64,000 bases of DNA. It comes from Burkholderiales bacterium (GTDB lineage: Bacteria > Pseudomonadota > Gammaproteobacteria > Burkholderiales > SG8-41). The stretch covers positions 434,001 to 498,000 of the forward strand of contig DATAJS010000010.1 in assembly GCA_036262035.1 (NCBI GenBank), in the 5' to 3' direction. Below the pieces are notes generated by a model. It saw only the letters and a list, made by a program, of their open reading frames with translations, was not told the DNA's origin and did not search any database. Positions 16,949 to 26,606 of this stretch are shown here, piece after piece. Made by a program: the position numbers and the translations under genes. Every line of letters starts with the position of its first letter. Within the stretch, counting starts at the first letter, position 1.

Positions 16949-17914
16949 ATGACGCCTCACTCTTTCGCGCTGCTGCGACTCATCGCCGACGGCGAGTTCC
17001 ATTCGGGCGAAGCGCTCGCCCGCACGCTCGACATATCGCGCGGTACCGTCTGGAACGCGGTGCGCGCGCTCGAAGACGCCGACCTCGCCATCTACAAGGT
17101 GCGCGGGCGCGGCTACAAGCTTGCCGAGCCGGTCTCGCTGCTCGACGCGCGGGCGCTACGCGCGAACGGACTGCACGTCGAAGTCGTCGACGCGGTCGGC
17201 TCCACCAATACCGAGCTCATGCAGCGCGCCGCATCGGGGGCGGCGTCCGGAAGCGTGCTCGCCACCGAGTGGCAGCAGAGCGGCCGCGGCCGCATGGGAC
17301 GCGCATGGCAGGCCGGCATCGGGCGCGCGCTCGCGTTCTCGGTCCTCTGGCGCTACGCGCAGGGCGCGAGCGCGCTCTCGGGTCTGAGCCTCGCGGTCGG
17401 TGTCGCCGTGGTGCGCGCGCTGCGGGCGATCGGCGCGGGCGACGTCGAGCTCAAGTGGCCGAACGACGTGCTGTGGCGCGGGGCCAAGCTCGCGGGCATC
17501 CTCGTCGAGCTGTCCGGCGATACGCTGGGGCCGAGCGCGGTGGTCGTCGGCATCGGCGTCAACGTCCGTCTCTCCGCGGCGATGCGCGCGCGCATCGATC
17601 AGCCTGCGGCCGATCTCGAAAGCGCCTGCGGCGGCACGCTGGATCGCAACGCGGTGCTCGGCGCGGTACTGCGCGAGCTGCGTGACGTGCTGGAGCGCTT
17701 CGGCGTCGACGGTTTCGCGCCGCTGCGTCCCGAGTGGGAGCGATACCACGCGCATCAGGGAAAGCGCGTGACGGTGACGCTGCCCGGCGGCGCGACCGAC
17801 AGCGGCGTCGCGCGCGGCATCGCCGAGGACGGCGCGCTGCTGTTCGAAAGCGGCAACGCGTTGCGGCGGCTGCACAGCGGCGAGATCTCCCTGCGCGCGG
17901 TCAAACGTCCATGA
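16949..17914 (+). CDS. birA: Biotin-protein ligase / biotin operon repressor
   Basis: A 321-residue bifunctional BirA. The N-terminal winged helix (about residues 5-60, with LDISRGTVWNAVRALE) suggests DNA binding. The central ligase domain has GRGRMG at 112-117 and KWPNDVLW, and the small C-terminal domain follows. It makes biotinyl-AMP and attaches biotin to carboxylase carriers. The start ATG 16949 is the first in frame after the divergent Bug gene. Its TGA overlaps the coaX start (ATGA). The birA-coaX order is conserved in betaproteobacteria. Confidence 0.95.
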   Translation: MTPHSFALLRLIADGEFHSGEALARTLDISRGTVWNAVRALEDADLAIYKVRGRGYKLAEPVSLLDARALRANGLHVEVVDAVGSTNTELMQRAASGAASGSVLATEWQQSGRGRMGRAWQAGIGRALAFSVLWRYAQGASALSGLSLAVGVAVVRALRAIGAGDVELKWPNDVLWRGAKLAGILVELSGDTLGPSAVVVGIGVNVRLSAAMRARIDQPAADLESACGGTLDRNAVLGAVLRELRDVLERFGVDGFAPLRPEWERYHAHQGKRVTVTLPGGATDSGVARGIAEDGALLFESGNALRRLHSGEISLRAVKRP

Positions 17915-18642
17915 AAGTGCTCGCGGTCGATGCGGGCAACAGCCGCATCAAGTGGGGTCTCGCCGACGAAGACGACTGGATCGAGCGCGGCGCGGTCGCC
18001 ACGGGGGACGCGGACGCGCTCGAATCGGCGCTCGCGCATCTCACCGCGGTCGATCGCATCCTGGTGACCAACGTGGCGGGCGAGACCGCGGCGCGTGCGA
18101 TTCGGCAGGCGGTCGGCCGCCTCGGCATCGCTGCCGAGACGATCGTGCCGCGTGCCGAGCAGTGCGGCGTGAAGAGCGGCTACGCCGCGCCCGAGCAGCT
18201 CGGGCCCGATCGCTGGGCGGCGCTCATCGGCGCGCGCACGCTCTTCGACGGACCGTGCGTCGTCGTGAACGCCGGCACGACGATGACGGTCGACGCGCTT
18301 TCCGGCGAAGGCGTATTCCTCGGCGGTTTCATCGTGCCGGGGTATGCAGTGATGCGCGGCTCGCTCGCCACGAGCACCGATCGGCTCAAGCTCCAGCACG
18401 GCGCGTTCAGCTTCTTCCCCGACAATACCGGCGATGCGATCGCGAGCGGCGCGCTCAACGCGCTGGCGGGCGCGGTGGACCGCATGGTGCGCTACATGGT
18501 CGACGTCGGCGAGGGCGAGCCGCTCGTCATGCTCTCGGGCGGAGACGCGAATCTCGTCGCGCCGCTCCTGAGCCATCGCGTGCAGGTCGTGGATAATCTC
18601 GTGCTCGAAGGTTTGCGGCGGATCGGAGCGGGCGATGTCTGA
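17911..18642 (+). CDS. coaX: Type III pantothenate kinase
   Basis: A 243-residue kinase for the first step of coenzyme A synthesis, in the ASKHA-fold CoaX family. Features are VDAGNSRIKWG at the N-terminus (phosphate loop), LGPDRWAALIGAR and VVNAGTTMTVDAL. Type III enzymes are not inhibited by CoA and need a monovalent cation. Coupling to birA by a four-base ATGA overlap, and to the SPOR gene by an 8-base overlap, suggests one transcript. No other pantothenate kinase is in the window, while coaE lies at 54.1 kb. Confidence 0.95.
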   Translation: MKVLAVDAGNSRIKWGLADEDDWIERGAVATGDADALESALAHLTAVDRILVTNVAGETAARAIRQAVGRLGIAAETIVPRAEQCGVKSGYAAPEQLGPDRWAALIGARTLFDGPCVVVNAGTTMTVDALSGEGVFLGGFIVPGYAVMRGSLATSTDRLKLQHGAFSFFPDNTGDAIASGALNALAGAVDRMVRYMVDVGEGEPLVMLSGGDANLVAPLLSHRVQVVDNLVLEGLRRIGAGDV

Positions 18643-19066
18643 AAGGCGGAGGATGGGCGCGAAAGCGGCGGCGATCGTGCTGGTGATCGTCAACGTGCTG
18701 TTCTTCGCGTACGCGCGCTTCGTGCTCGACAAGGGCGCCGCCGCCTCGCGCATCGACGACCTGCAGATCAATCCGGCGCGCATCAGGCTCATGAACGCGG
18801 CGACCCGCGGGCCGGGCGGCAGCGTGCCGAAGTCGGCGTGTCTCGAGTGGGGGCCTTTCAACGCGATCGACGCCGGCAGAGCCGAAGCCGCGCTCCAGCA
18901 GCTCAGCCTGCGCAACTCGCCGCTGCAGCGCAGCCTCGGCGAAGCGGGCGCGCGGCGTTACGCCTATTACGTGCGCGAGCCCGACGCGGGCACCGTCGCG
19001 CAGATCGCAGAGCTGCAGCGCTCTTTTCCCGGCACCGACCTCAAAGCGGGTCCCTGCCCCGGTTAA
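18635..19066 (+). CDS. SPOR-domain-like membrane-anchored protein
   Basis: A 143-residue protein with one N-terminal transmembrane segment (about residues 9-28) and a periplasmic part whose C-terminal half looks like a SPOR domain: CLEWGPFNAIDAGRAEAALQ, then two beta strands with RRYAYYVREPD. SPOR domains bind denuded peptidoglycan at division sites. The ATG overlaps the end of coaX by 8 bases. The domain call rests on the pattern and on the usual position after coaX in betaproteobacteria, not on a search. Confidence 0.72.
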   Translation: MSERRRMGAKAAAIVLVIVNVLFFAYARFVLDKGAAASRIDDLQINPARIRLMNAATRGPGGSVPKSACLEWGPFNAIDAGRAEAALQQLSLRNSPLQRSLGEAGARRYAYYVREPDAGTVAQIAELQRSFPGTDLKAGPCPG

Positions 19067-19081
19067 AGGACAAAAGCATTT

Positions 19082-19200
19082 AACACGGAGGACACGGAGG
19101 AACACGGAGGACACGGAGAGAAGCGATCGGACGCAATGCGAGCGACGTCGTTCTAGCTTTCCTCCGTGCCCTCCGTGCCTTCCTCCGTGTCCTCCGTGTT
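19082..19200. repeat. ACACGGAGG 9-mer array with inverted arm
   Basis: Tandem copies of ACACGGAGG (units of 9-10 bases, four copies) occupy 19082-19118. The complement, CCTCCGTGT-like units, is repeated at 19160-19200. The transcript would fold into a long imperfect hairpin with a loop of about 40 bases. It lies between the convergent SPOR and rfaE2 genes and could end transcription both ways. Confidence 0.85.
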
Positions 19201-19213
19201 GAGGCTTTTGATC

Positions 19214-19239
19214 TTTGCGGTGCGCTTGCGCGCACCCTA
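19214..19239. repeat. Copy 2 of dispersed GCGGTGCGC repeat
   Basis: GCGGTGCGCTTGCGCGCACC followed by CTA. It has the same core as 4177-4202 and 53022-53047 and sits just before the rfaE2 stop. Confidence 0.6.
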
Positions 19240-19243
19240 CGGC

Positions 19244-19744
19244 TTACTTCCGGATTTTCTGCAGGAGCGCCGTCGTCGACCGCTCGTGCTCGAACGGGAT
19301 CGAGTGCACGCTGCCGCCCCACGACCTCACTTCGGCGGCGCCGACGATGTCCTCGACTTTCCAGTCGCCGCCTTTGACCAGGACGTCGGGCCTGACTTCG
19401 AGGATGCGTTCGAGCGGCGTGTCCTCGTCGAACCATGTGACGAGCGAGACCGAGTCCAGCGCCGCCGCGACCGCGGCGCGGTCGGGGAGGGTGTTGACCG
19501 GGCGGTCGTCCCCTTTCCCCAGCCGTCGCACCGACGCGTCGGCGTTGAGCGCGAGCACGAGGCTCGCGCCGAGCGCGCGCGCCTGCGCGAGGTACGTGAC
19601 GTGTCCCCGATGCAGGATGTCGAAGACACCGTTGGTGAAGACGAGGGGGCGGGGAAGAGCGGCGACGCGCGCGATCAGCGCGTCCGGCGCGCAGATCTTG
19701 GCTTCGAACGAAGGCGTGCCGTAACGCCGCCCTTCACCCTTCAC
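19244..19744 (-). CDS. rfaE2: D-glycero-beta-D-manno-heptose 1-phosphate adenylyltransferase
   Basis: A 166-residue nucleotidyltransferase for ADP-heptose synthesis, needed for the lipopolysaccharide inner core. The signature is [16 protein letters not shown], with HRGH at 45-48. The protein corresponds to the C-terminal half of HldE; the kinase half is not fused. The GTG start at 19744 lies inside an array of TGAAGGG heptamers that also contains the stop of the upstream gene. An ATG at 19751 is out of frame. The N-terminal residues MKGEGRR are therefore repeat-encoded. The SIS protein two genes upstream may supply the isomerase step. Confidence 0.92.
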   Translation of the reverse strand: MKGEGRRYGTPSFEAKICAPDALIARVAALPRPLVFTNGVFDILHRGHVTYLAQARALGASLVLALNADASVRRLGKGDDRPVNTLPDRAAVAAALDSVSLVTWFDEDTPLERILEVRPDVLVKGGDWKVEDIVGAAEVRSWGGSVHSIPFEHERSTTALLQKIRK

Positions 19745-19754
19745 CCTTCATCCT

Positions 19755-19757
<3 letters not shown>
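19730..19757. repeat. Heptamer array CCCTTCA x4 across a gene junction
   Basis: Four consecutive 7-base units read CCCTTCA, CCCTTCA, CCCTTCA and TCCTTCA. The array covers the dolP stop (19755-19757) and the rfaE2 GTG start (19744). On the coding strand it reads TGAAGGG, so each unit offers an AAGGG Shine-Dalgarno-like core. Related arrays are at 23267-23374, 44256-44312 and 58254-58331. Confidence 0.8.
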
Positions 19758-21322
<1,565 letters not shown>

Positions 21323-21326
<4 letters not shown>

Positions 21327-22417
21327 TTCGGCGGATCGGGAAGCACGCTGACCTGACCGCCGTTGATGACCGCCACCGGCAGCACCCGGCGTATCTGGCC
21401 GTCGGGAGCGAGCGAGAGCCGCCCGGTGACGCCGTCGAGCTCGGCGAGGCGCTTGCCTTCGTACAACGTCTCGGCGATGCGAAAGGCGTCGATGCCGAGG
21501 GCGCGCAGGCGCTCGATCTCGTCGGGTCCGCGAGGACCGGGCCGCGAGTAGACCATCACCGCCGGATGGTCGGGCTGGAGCAGCCACGGCATGTCGACGA
21601 AGCGCAGGTCGTCGAGGTCGATGAAGTTCGCCGCGTTCGTACCCGGGTCGATCTGCGACGTGCCGTACGCCGGCAGCGTGGAGACCTGCGGGCGTACCGC
21701 CCGGGCGCGGCCCGCGTCGAGCGCGAGGAACACCATGTCGACGGCGCCCGTCGCCGCGGCCTGGCGCAGGCGTTCGAGGGTGCCCGCGTCGGTCGCGTAC
21801 GGATAGTCAGCGATGCGGAAACCGCCGCCGCGCTCGAACTCGTCGACGAAAGCGTCGCGCATGCGGCGGCCGAGCGGCGACGGATCGGTGATGGTCAGCG
21901 CCTTGCGGCGCCCGTCCTTGAGCGCGACCTGCGCGATCTGCCGCGCTTCGGACTCGATCTGCAGCGACAGCGTATAGAGATTGGGCGGATTGGCGGCAAG
22001 GCCGTCCGCGACGTTGAGCGCGAGCGTGGGCACGGGCAGCGGATTGATCGCGGTCGCGATCGCCGTCACGCCGTTACGCGTGAGCGGCCCCACCACGATA
22101 CGCGCGCCCGCACCCGCGGCTTCGCGATAGGCGGCGGCGAGCTGCCTGGGATCTTCGGTGACCGGGTAGAGGCGGATCGTCAGCGGAGGGCCGACGTGCT
22201 TCTTCGAGGCTTCGGCAAAACCTTCGCGCACCGCATCGGCCGCCTTGCCGAACGCGTCCGAGCCGGTCGGGAGGAGGAGCGCGATGTGCGGCGGCTTGAT
22301 CGGCTGGGGCGCAGGCTGGAGCGGCGGCAGCGGAGCATCCGTAGCCGCGAAGACGGGCGCCCCGTATATTAGAAAGGCAAACCACCAGAGAATCGATGCG
22401 CGATGGCTGCGGAGCAT
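21323..22417 (-). CDS. LpoA-like penicillin-binding protein activator
   Basis: A 364-residue periplasmic protein matching the C-terminal domain of LpoA, which has a periplasmic-binding-protein fold and activates PBP1A in E. coli. A signal peptide (about residues 1-24, ending PVFA) is followed by a proline-rich linker and HIALLLPTGSDAFGKAADAVREG. It is about half the length of E. coli LpoA: the TPR-like N-terminal domain is absent. No lipobox cysteine follows the signal peptide, so it should be soluble in the periplasm. Its ATG lies inside the rsmI coding start on the other strand (15-base divergent overlap). Confidence 0.82.
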
Positions 22418-23284
22418 GAGAACACGCGGGGCACAAAGGCCACATTATATGTAGTCGCTACGCCCATCGGTAACCTCGCGGACGTGACGCTGCGCGCGCT
22501 CGACGTCTTGCGCCAGGCCGATGTGATCGCCGCCGAGGACACGCGCGTCACGTCGCGGCTCCTCAATCACTACAACATCGACGCGCGGAGGCTGGTGGCG
22601 CTGCACGAGCACAACGAGCAGCGCAGCGCGCCGCGCATCGTCGCGGAGCTCGAGGCCGGCCGCTCGGTCGCGCTCGCGAGCGATGCGGGCACGCCTGCAT
22701 TCTCCGATCCCGGCGCGCGCATCGTGCGCGCCGTGCGCGAAGCGGGCTTCGACGTCGTGCCGATCCCCGGCCCCAACGCGGCTGCGGCCGCACTGTCGGT
22801 GAGCGGCTGCGACGGGCCGCGCTTTCTCTTCTGCGGCTTTCTCCCGGCGAAACCGGCGGAGCGGCGCGCCGCGCTCGAAGAGATCGCGCTTCTCCCCTAC
22901 GCGCTGGTGTTCTACGAAGCGCCGCATCGCGTCGTCGAAGCGGTCGAGGACCTGGCGAAGCACCTCGGTGGGCCGCGCCGCATCGTCATCGCACGCGAGC
23001 TGACCAAGCTCTTCGAATCGATCCACGAGTGCGCTCTCGAAGAAGCGGGCGCGTGGCTCGCCGGCAATCCGGACCGGGTGAAAGGCGAGTTCGTGCTGAT
23101 CGTCGAAGGCGCGCGGCCGGACGCCGACGCCGAAGCGGCCGAAGCCAGGCGGGCGCTGCAGATCCTGCTCGAAGAGCTGCCGGTGAAGCAGGCCGCGGCC
23201 CTGGCCGCGAAGATCACCGGCGCGCGGAAGAACGATCTGTATGCGCTGGCGCTGGAGATGAAAGGCGTGAAACGTGAAGCGTGA
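22403..23284 (+). CDS. rsmI: 16S rRNA (cytidine1402-2'-O)-methyltransferase
   Basis: A 293-residue SAM-dependent methyltransferase of the tetrapyrrole-methylase fold that 2'-O-methylates C1402 of 16S rRNA. The family start LYVVATPIGNLADVTLRALD is at about residues 15-34, followed by EDTRVTSRLLNHY and GTPAFSDPGARIV. No later ATG/GTG gives the conserved N-terminus, so ATG 22403 is kept although it overlaps the divergent lpoA-like gene. The last codons (GVKREA) and the stop are made of GTGAAAC heptamers. Confidence 0.93.
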   Translation: MAAEHENTRGTKATLYVVATPIGNLADVTLRALDVLRQADVIAAEDTRVTSRLLNHYNIDARRLVALHEHNEQRSAPRIVAELEAGRSVALASDAGTPAFSDPGARIVRAVREAGFDVVPIPGPNAAAAALSVSGCDGPRFLFCGFLPAKPAERRAALEEIALLPYALVFYEAPHRVVEAVEDLAKHLGGPRRIVIARELTKLFESIHECALEEAGAWLAGNPDRVKGEFVLIVEGARPDADAEAAEARRALQILLEELPVKQAAALAAKITGARKNDLYALALEMKGVKREA

Positions 23285-23374
23285 AACGTGAAATGTGAAA
23301 CGTGAAACGTTCTAATATGCGGCAGTGCCGTGGCCGCTGGCGGCCCGGCGTTCGGTTCACATTTCACGTTTCAC
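23267..23374. repeat. GTGAAAC heptamer array with inverted arm
   Basis: Six consecutive 7-base units GTGAAAC/GTGAAGC/GTGAAAT occupy 23267-23308. An inverted copy, GTTCACATTTCACGTTTCAC, is at 23355-23374. The first units form the end of rsmI, and the inverted arm ends one base before the pyrC start. The hairpin could end rsmI transcription or lock the pyrC leader. Confidence 0.85.
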
Positions 23375-23375
23375 G

Positions 23376-24404
23376 ATGAAGCTCACCCTCATCCTTCCCG
23401 ACGACTGGCACCTGCACCTGCGCGACGGCGCGCACATGAGCGCGGTGCTGCCGCACACCGCGGCGCGCTTCGGGCGCGCGATCGTCATGCCCAACCTGCG
23501 CCCGCCCGTGACCACGACCGAAATGGCGCTCGCGTATCGCGACCGCATCGTGGCGGCGCTGCCCCAGGGCTCGCGCTTCACGCCGCTGATGACGCTGTAT
23601 CTCACCGACAACACCCGGCCGGAGGAGATCGGCAGGGCGCGCGCGAGCGGCGCGGTCCACGCGGTGAAGTATTACCCGGCGGGGGCGACGACGAACTCGG
23701 ACTCGGGCGTCACCGATCTCGGGCGCTGCCACGGCGTGTTCGAGGCGATGGCCGAGCACCGCATGCCGCTGCTGGTGCACGGCGAAGTCACCGATCCCGC
23801 GGTCGACATCTTCGACCGCGAGCGCGTTTTTCTGGAGCGCATCCTCGAGCCGCTCGCGGCGCGCTTCCCGAAGTTGCGTATCGTCGTCGAGCACATCACC
23901 ACGCGCGAGGCGGCGGCGTTCGTGCGCGCGGCGCCGGCGAACATCGGCGCGACGATCACCGCGCACCACCTGCTGCTCAATCGCAATGCCTTGTTCGTCG
24001 GCGGCGTGCGGCCGCATCACTATTGCCTGCCGGTGATCAAGCGCGAGATCCACCGCGAGGCCTTGCTGGAAGTCGCGGTGAGCGGCGATCGCAAGTTCTT
24101 CCTCGGCACCGACAGCGCGCCCCACGCGCGGCACACCAAGGAGACGACCTGCGGCTGCGCCGGCATCTATACCGCGCACGCCGGCATCGAGCTCTACGCC
24201 GAGGCGTTCGAAGCCGCGGGCGCGCTCGACAAGCTCGAGAGCTTCGCGAGCCGTTACGGCGCGGAGTTCTACGGGCTGCCCGTGAACGAGACGCGCATCA
24301 CGCTCGAAAAAGCGGACACGCCGGTGCCCGACGAGGTGCCGTTCGGCGATGATGCGCTCGTGCCGTTCAGGGCGGGAGAGCGCGTCGGCTGGCGGATCGT
24401 GTAA
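23376..24404 (+). CDS. pyrC: Dihydroorotase
   Basis: A 342-residue class II dihydroorotase for the third step of pyrimidine synthesis. The dinuclear zinc site is visible: His12 and His14 in [10 protein letters not shown], carboxylated Lys98 in VKYYPAG, His135, His173 and Asp246 in [11 protein letters not shown] 23376 matches the family N-terminus; the in-frame extension to 23325 runs through spacer sequence. The ATG directly follows the inverted arm of the heptamer repeat, and no purine-rich ribosome-binding site is visible there. Confidence 0.95.
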   Translation: MKLTLILPDDWHLHLRDGAHMSAVLPHTAARFGRAIVMPNLRPPVTTTEMALAYRDRIVAALPQGSRFTPLMTLYLTDNTRPEEIGRARASGAVHAVKYYPAGATTNSDSGVTDLGRCHGVFEAMAEHRMPLLVHGEVTDPAVDIFDRERVFLERILEPLAARFPKLRIVVEHITTREAAAFVRAAPANIGATITAHHLLLNRNALFVGGVRPHHYCLPVIKREIHREALLEVAVSGDRKFFLGTDSAPHARHTKETTCGCAGIYTAHAGIELYAEAFEAAGALDKLESFASRYGAEFYGLPVNETRITLEKADTPVPDEVPFGDDALVPFRAGERVGWRIV

Positions 24405-24436
24405 GCGATTCGTGAGTCCGCGGCGTTAGCCCTTCC

Positions 24437-25060
24437 ATGGATACCCGCGGCGAGGAGGGCTTTCGAGAAGTCGAGCACGAGTGCTGCCCGAAGCTCCCGT
24501 CGGGCGACCTGTGGGTCTTCGGCTACGGCTCGCTCATGTGGGATCCCGGATTCGATTACGTGCGCTCTCAGCCGGCGCTGCTCCGGGGTTATCACCGCGC
24601 GTTCTGCGTCACGTCGACGCGCTATCGCGGAACGCCCGAGCGGCCGGGGCTCGTGCTGGGTCTCGATCGCGGCGGGTCGTGCCGGGGCATCGCGTTCCTC
24701 GTGCCCGATGCCAACGTGGAACCGGTGCTGCACGCGCTGTGGGAGCGGGAGATGCCGGGCCGCGTGTACAGCCCGCGCGTCGTCTCCATCGATCTGGGCG
24801 GCGCAAGAGCGAGCGCGCTCACCTTCGTCGCGGACCGCGGTCAGGACGGGTATATGGGGAGACTGGAAGTCGACGAGATGGCCCGCACGATCGCCGACTG
24901 CAGCGGCGCGCGCGGACCGAACGCCGATTATCTCTTCAACACCCTGCGTCACCTCGATGCGGCGGGCATACGCGAGCGCCGGCTGTATGCGCTTGCGCGC
25001 GCGGTGCAGGCGCTGCAGAAACCGCGCACTCACACTCCCGAGCGGGGGTGCGAGCGCTAG
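24437..25060 (+). CDS. chaC: ChaC-like gamma-glutamylcyclotransferase
   Basis: A 207-residue member of the ChaC family, which cleaves glutathione to 5-oxoproline and Cys-Gly. The signature FGYGSLMWDPG spans about 28-38 and the acidic catalytic region ALWEREMPGRVY has Glu103 and Glu105. The N-terminal 22 residues are not typical and the ATG 24437 lacks a strong ribosome-binding site, so the true start could be slightly different. It lies 32 bases after pyrC and ends before a strong bidirectional hairpin. Confidence 0.88.
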   Translation: MDTRGEEGFREVEHECCPKLPSGDLWVFGYGSLMWDPGFDYVRSQPALLRGYHRAFCVTSTRYRGTPERPGLVLGLDRGGSCRGIAFLVPDANVEPVLHALWEREMPGRVYSPRVVSIDLGGARASALTFVADRGQDGYMGRLEVDEMARTIADCSGARGPNADYLFNTLRHLDAAGIRERRLYALARAVQALQKPRTHTPERGCER

Positions 25061-25079
25061 CGAGCCAAGGGAAAGGAGG

Positions 25080-25112
25080 CCCCGGAGGGAAACCGTAGGT
25101 TTCCCTCCGGGG
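25080..25112. terminator. Strong bidirectional hairpin
   Basis: A perfect 15-bp stem, CCCCGGAGGGAAACC at 25080-25094 and its complement at 25098-25112, with the 3-base loop GTA. It separates convergent chaC and the DUF1269-like gene. No long T-run follows, so it is probably a processing or Rho-assisted stop. Confidence 0.7.
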
Positions 25113-25150
25113 CGTTCTTCGGCGCGGAAGCGCAGCGCCCGCTAGCGGCG

Positions 25151-25669
25151 CTACGGGAAAGCGGGAATCGTCGGCTCGAAACCGCCCGCGGCTGCTTCCG
25201 GATGCCGGCGCACGATCATGTCGTAGATCTCCTGCTGCTTGCGCATCGGCACGTCGACCATCATCAGGACCTTGCCCGCCTCCATGTCGCGCTCGAACGC
25301 CTTGAGCCGGGAGTTCGGGACAGAGCTCGCGACCATGCTCGACACCCACGCGCCGAACGCCGCGCCGCCGAGCGCCACCGCCAGCACGGTCATCAGCGCG
25401 AGCGTCGCGCCTTCGGGCGGGAAGAAAACCAGCAAACCGCCCGCGACGGCGCCGACGATGCCGCCGATGCCGATGCCCATCTGGGCGCCGTGCACGATGT
25501 CGGTCTTCTGGAGCACGTTCGCCTGCGGCAGATCGTCGGGCAGCGAGCCGCGCCGGGACAGGAAGTGGATGTGCCTGCACTCGATGCGCGCCAGCAACAG
25601 GTCGTTCAGCATTTGCCGCGCGCAATCGACGTCCGGTAGTACGAAGTAGAGCCTCCGCCTCATCAGCAT
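25151..25669 (-). CDS. DUF1269-like membrane protein
   Basis: A 172-residue protein. The N-terminal part (YFVLPDVDCARQMLNDLLLAR, HIHFLSRRG) is soluble, the middle has two hydrophobic Gly/Ala-rich segments (about 63-85 and 88-112), and the C-terminal part returns to a beta-alpha pattern (AGKVLMMVDVPMRKQQEI). This layout matches DUF1269-type membrane proteins of unknown function with a duplicated ferredoxin-like half. AGGAGG lies 5 bases before ATG 25669. Function not assigned. Confidence 0.7.
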   Translation of the reverse strand: MLMRRRLYFVLPDVDCARQMLNDLLLARIECRHIHFLSRRGSLPDDLPQANVLQKTDIVHGAQMGIGIGGIVGAVAGGLLVFFPPEGATLALMTVLAVALGGAAFGAWVSSMVASSVPNSRLKAFERDMEAGKVLMMVDVPMRKQQEIYDMIVRRHPEAAAGGFEPTIPAFP

Positions 25670-25775
25670 GAATCCCTCCTTCGGGCCGGGGAAAGTGCCG
25701 GCCCCGTAAGCACCACTCTAATCCCGACAAGACGAGTCGGGAACCATTCGCAGGCCACGCTGTAAAATAAAGCGA

Positions 25776-26209
25776 CGAAGCCGGCCAGGCAGCCGCTGCG
25801 TGCGGGTCTTAACCGGTGTGTTGCAAACATCGCTCCGCACGTGGAGGAAAGTCCGGGCTCCACAGGGTACGGTGGCGGGTAACACCCGTCCGTCGAGGTA
25901 GGCCGGACTTTGCCGCCGCAAGGCGGCAAAGTCTCGAAGCGTAAGCGGGTGCGGTGACGCGCCCGCGCGCGCGGAGAGAGCCGGCCGCCGAAGACGAGGA
26001 ATAGGGCCACAGAGACGAGTCCCGTGTCGTTCCGCGCAAGCGGACGGCGCGGGGGTGAAACGCGGCAACCTCCACCGGGAGCAACACCAAATAGGCGAGC
26101 GATGACGCGTCCCGCCGAGCTCGCGGGTAGGTGGCTCGAGCCTCCGGAGCAATCCGGGGCCCAGAGGAATGGCTGTCCACGACAGAACCCGGCTTATCGG
26201 CCGGCTTCG
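25776..26209 (+). ncRNA. rnpB: RNase P RNA (class A)
   Basis: The catalytic RNA of ribonuclease P, which matures tRNA 5' ends. The closing helix P1 pairs GAAGCCGGCC at 25777-25786 with GGCCGGCTTC at 26199-26208. The invariant GAGGAAAGTCCGGGCTC is at 25844-25860, GGGGTGAAA near 26051 and GACAGAACCCGGCTTA from 26181. The gene is about 434 nt, longer than the 377 nt of E. coli. Part of the excess is a 12-bp stem with a GCAA tetraloop at 25906-25933. A TAAAAT -10 box lies at 25763-25768. Position upstream of mraZ is usual for betaproteobacteria. Confidence 0.95.
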
Positions 26210-26263
26210 TTCTTTCCCTGGCGAATCCGTTACTTACGGACTCCGCCTTCTCCCACTCCGGCC

Positions 26264-26331
26264 GTAGCGCAGGCGCCTCGCCTGCCGGGGCCGTACTCGG
26301 AAGTGTCCGCAGGCGTGGGCGCCTGCGCTAC
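26264..26331. repeat. Inverted pair of the GTAGCGCAGGCGCC repeat
   Basis: GTAGCGCAGGCGCC at 26264-26277 is repeated in inverse at 26318-26331, giving a 14-15 bp stem with a loop of about 40 bases. The left arm plus eight further bases (TCGCCTGC) recurs exactly at 52039-52060. The element lies between rnpB and the dcw promoter. In the rest of 26210-26494 I see no gene. Confidence 0.8.
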
Positions 26332-26494
26332 GCAAATCTCCCACCTGTCCCGTACTTGAGGTTCTACTTTAAGTACGCAGTACAGCCTATTGCGGTACCA
26401 ACCCAAAGATTGTGCGCCCGTTCACTTCTGAAAAACTGACGCAGGATTCGCCGGTAAGTGTTTGTCGCCAAACCAGAAAAGTGTACGAAAACGC

Positions 26495-26523
26495 TTGACC
26501 CTCCCTTGTACTTTCAATATAGT
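26495..26523 (+). promoter_or_regulatory. dcw cluster promoter
   Basis: A sigma70-type promoter with -35 TTGACC at 26495-26500, a 17-base spacer and -10 TATAGT at 26518-26523. It drives mraZ and probably much of the dcw cluster. Transcription would begin near 26530, inside the MraZ boxes. Confidence 0.82.
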
Positions 26524-26547
26524 GGGACGAAGTGGTAGAAAGTGGGA
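26523..26547 (+). promoter_or_regulatory. MraZ operator (three 10-bp-spaced boxes)
   Basis: Three TGGGN-type direct repeats are spaced by 5 bases: TGGGA 26523-26527, TGGTA 26533-26537 and TGGGA 26543-26547. This is the arrangement bound by E. coli MraZ. The boxes overlap the end of the -10 and the transcription start, so MraZ should repress its own operon. Confidence 0.82.
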
Positions 26548-26606
26548 GAAAGCGCGTTTTCCAGATTTGAGGGAGGCGCCGCCGGGCCCCACGAGTGAGG
26601 GAGCTC

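Noticed and set aside
18635-19066. Considered as a second pantothenate-kinase fragment
   Set aside because: It has its own transmembrane helix and a SPOR-like pattern, and coaX is already full length.
19082-19200. Possible CRISPR-like array
   Set aside because: Units are 9-10 bases with no spacers of constant length, and the second half is inverted. It is a tandem/inverted repeat, not CRISPR.
25760-26220. Open frames on both strands across the RNase P RNA gene
   Set aside because: The region has all hallmark segments of rnpB and a closing P1 helix. The frames are incidental.
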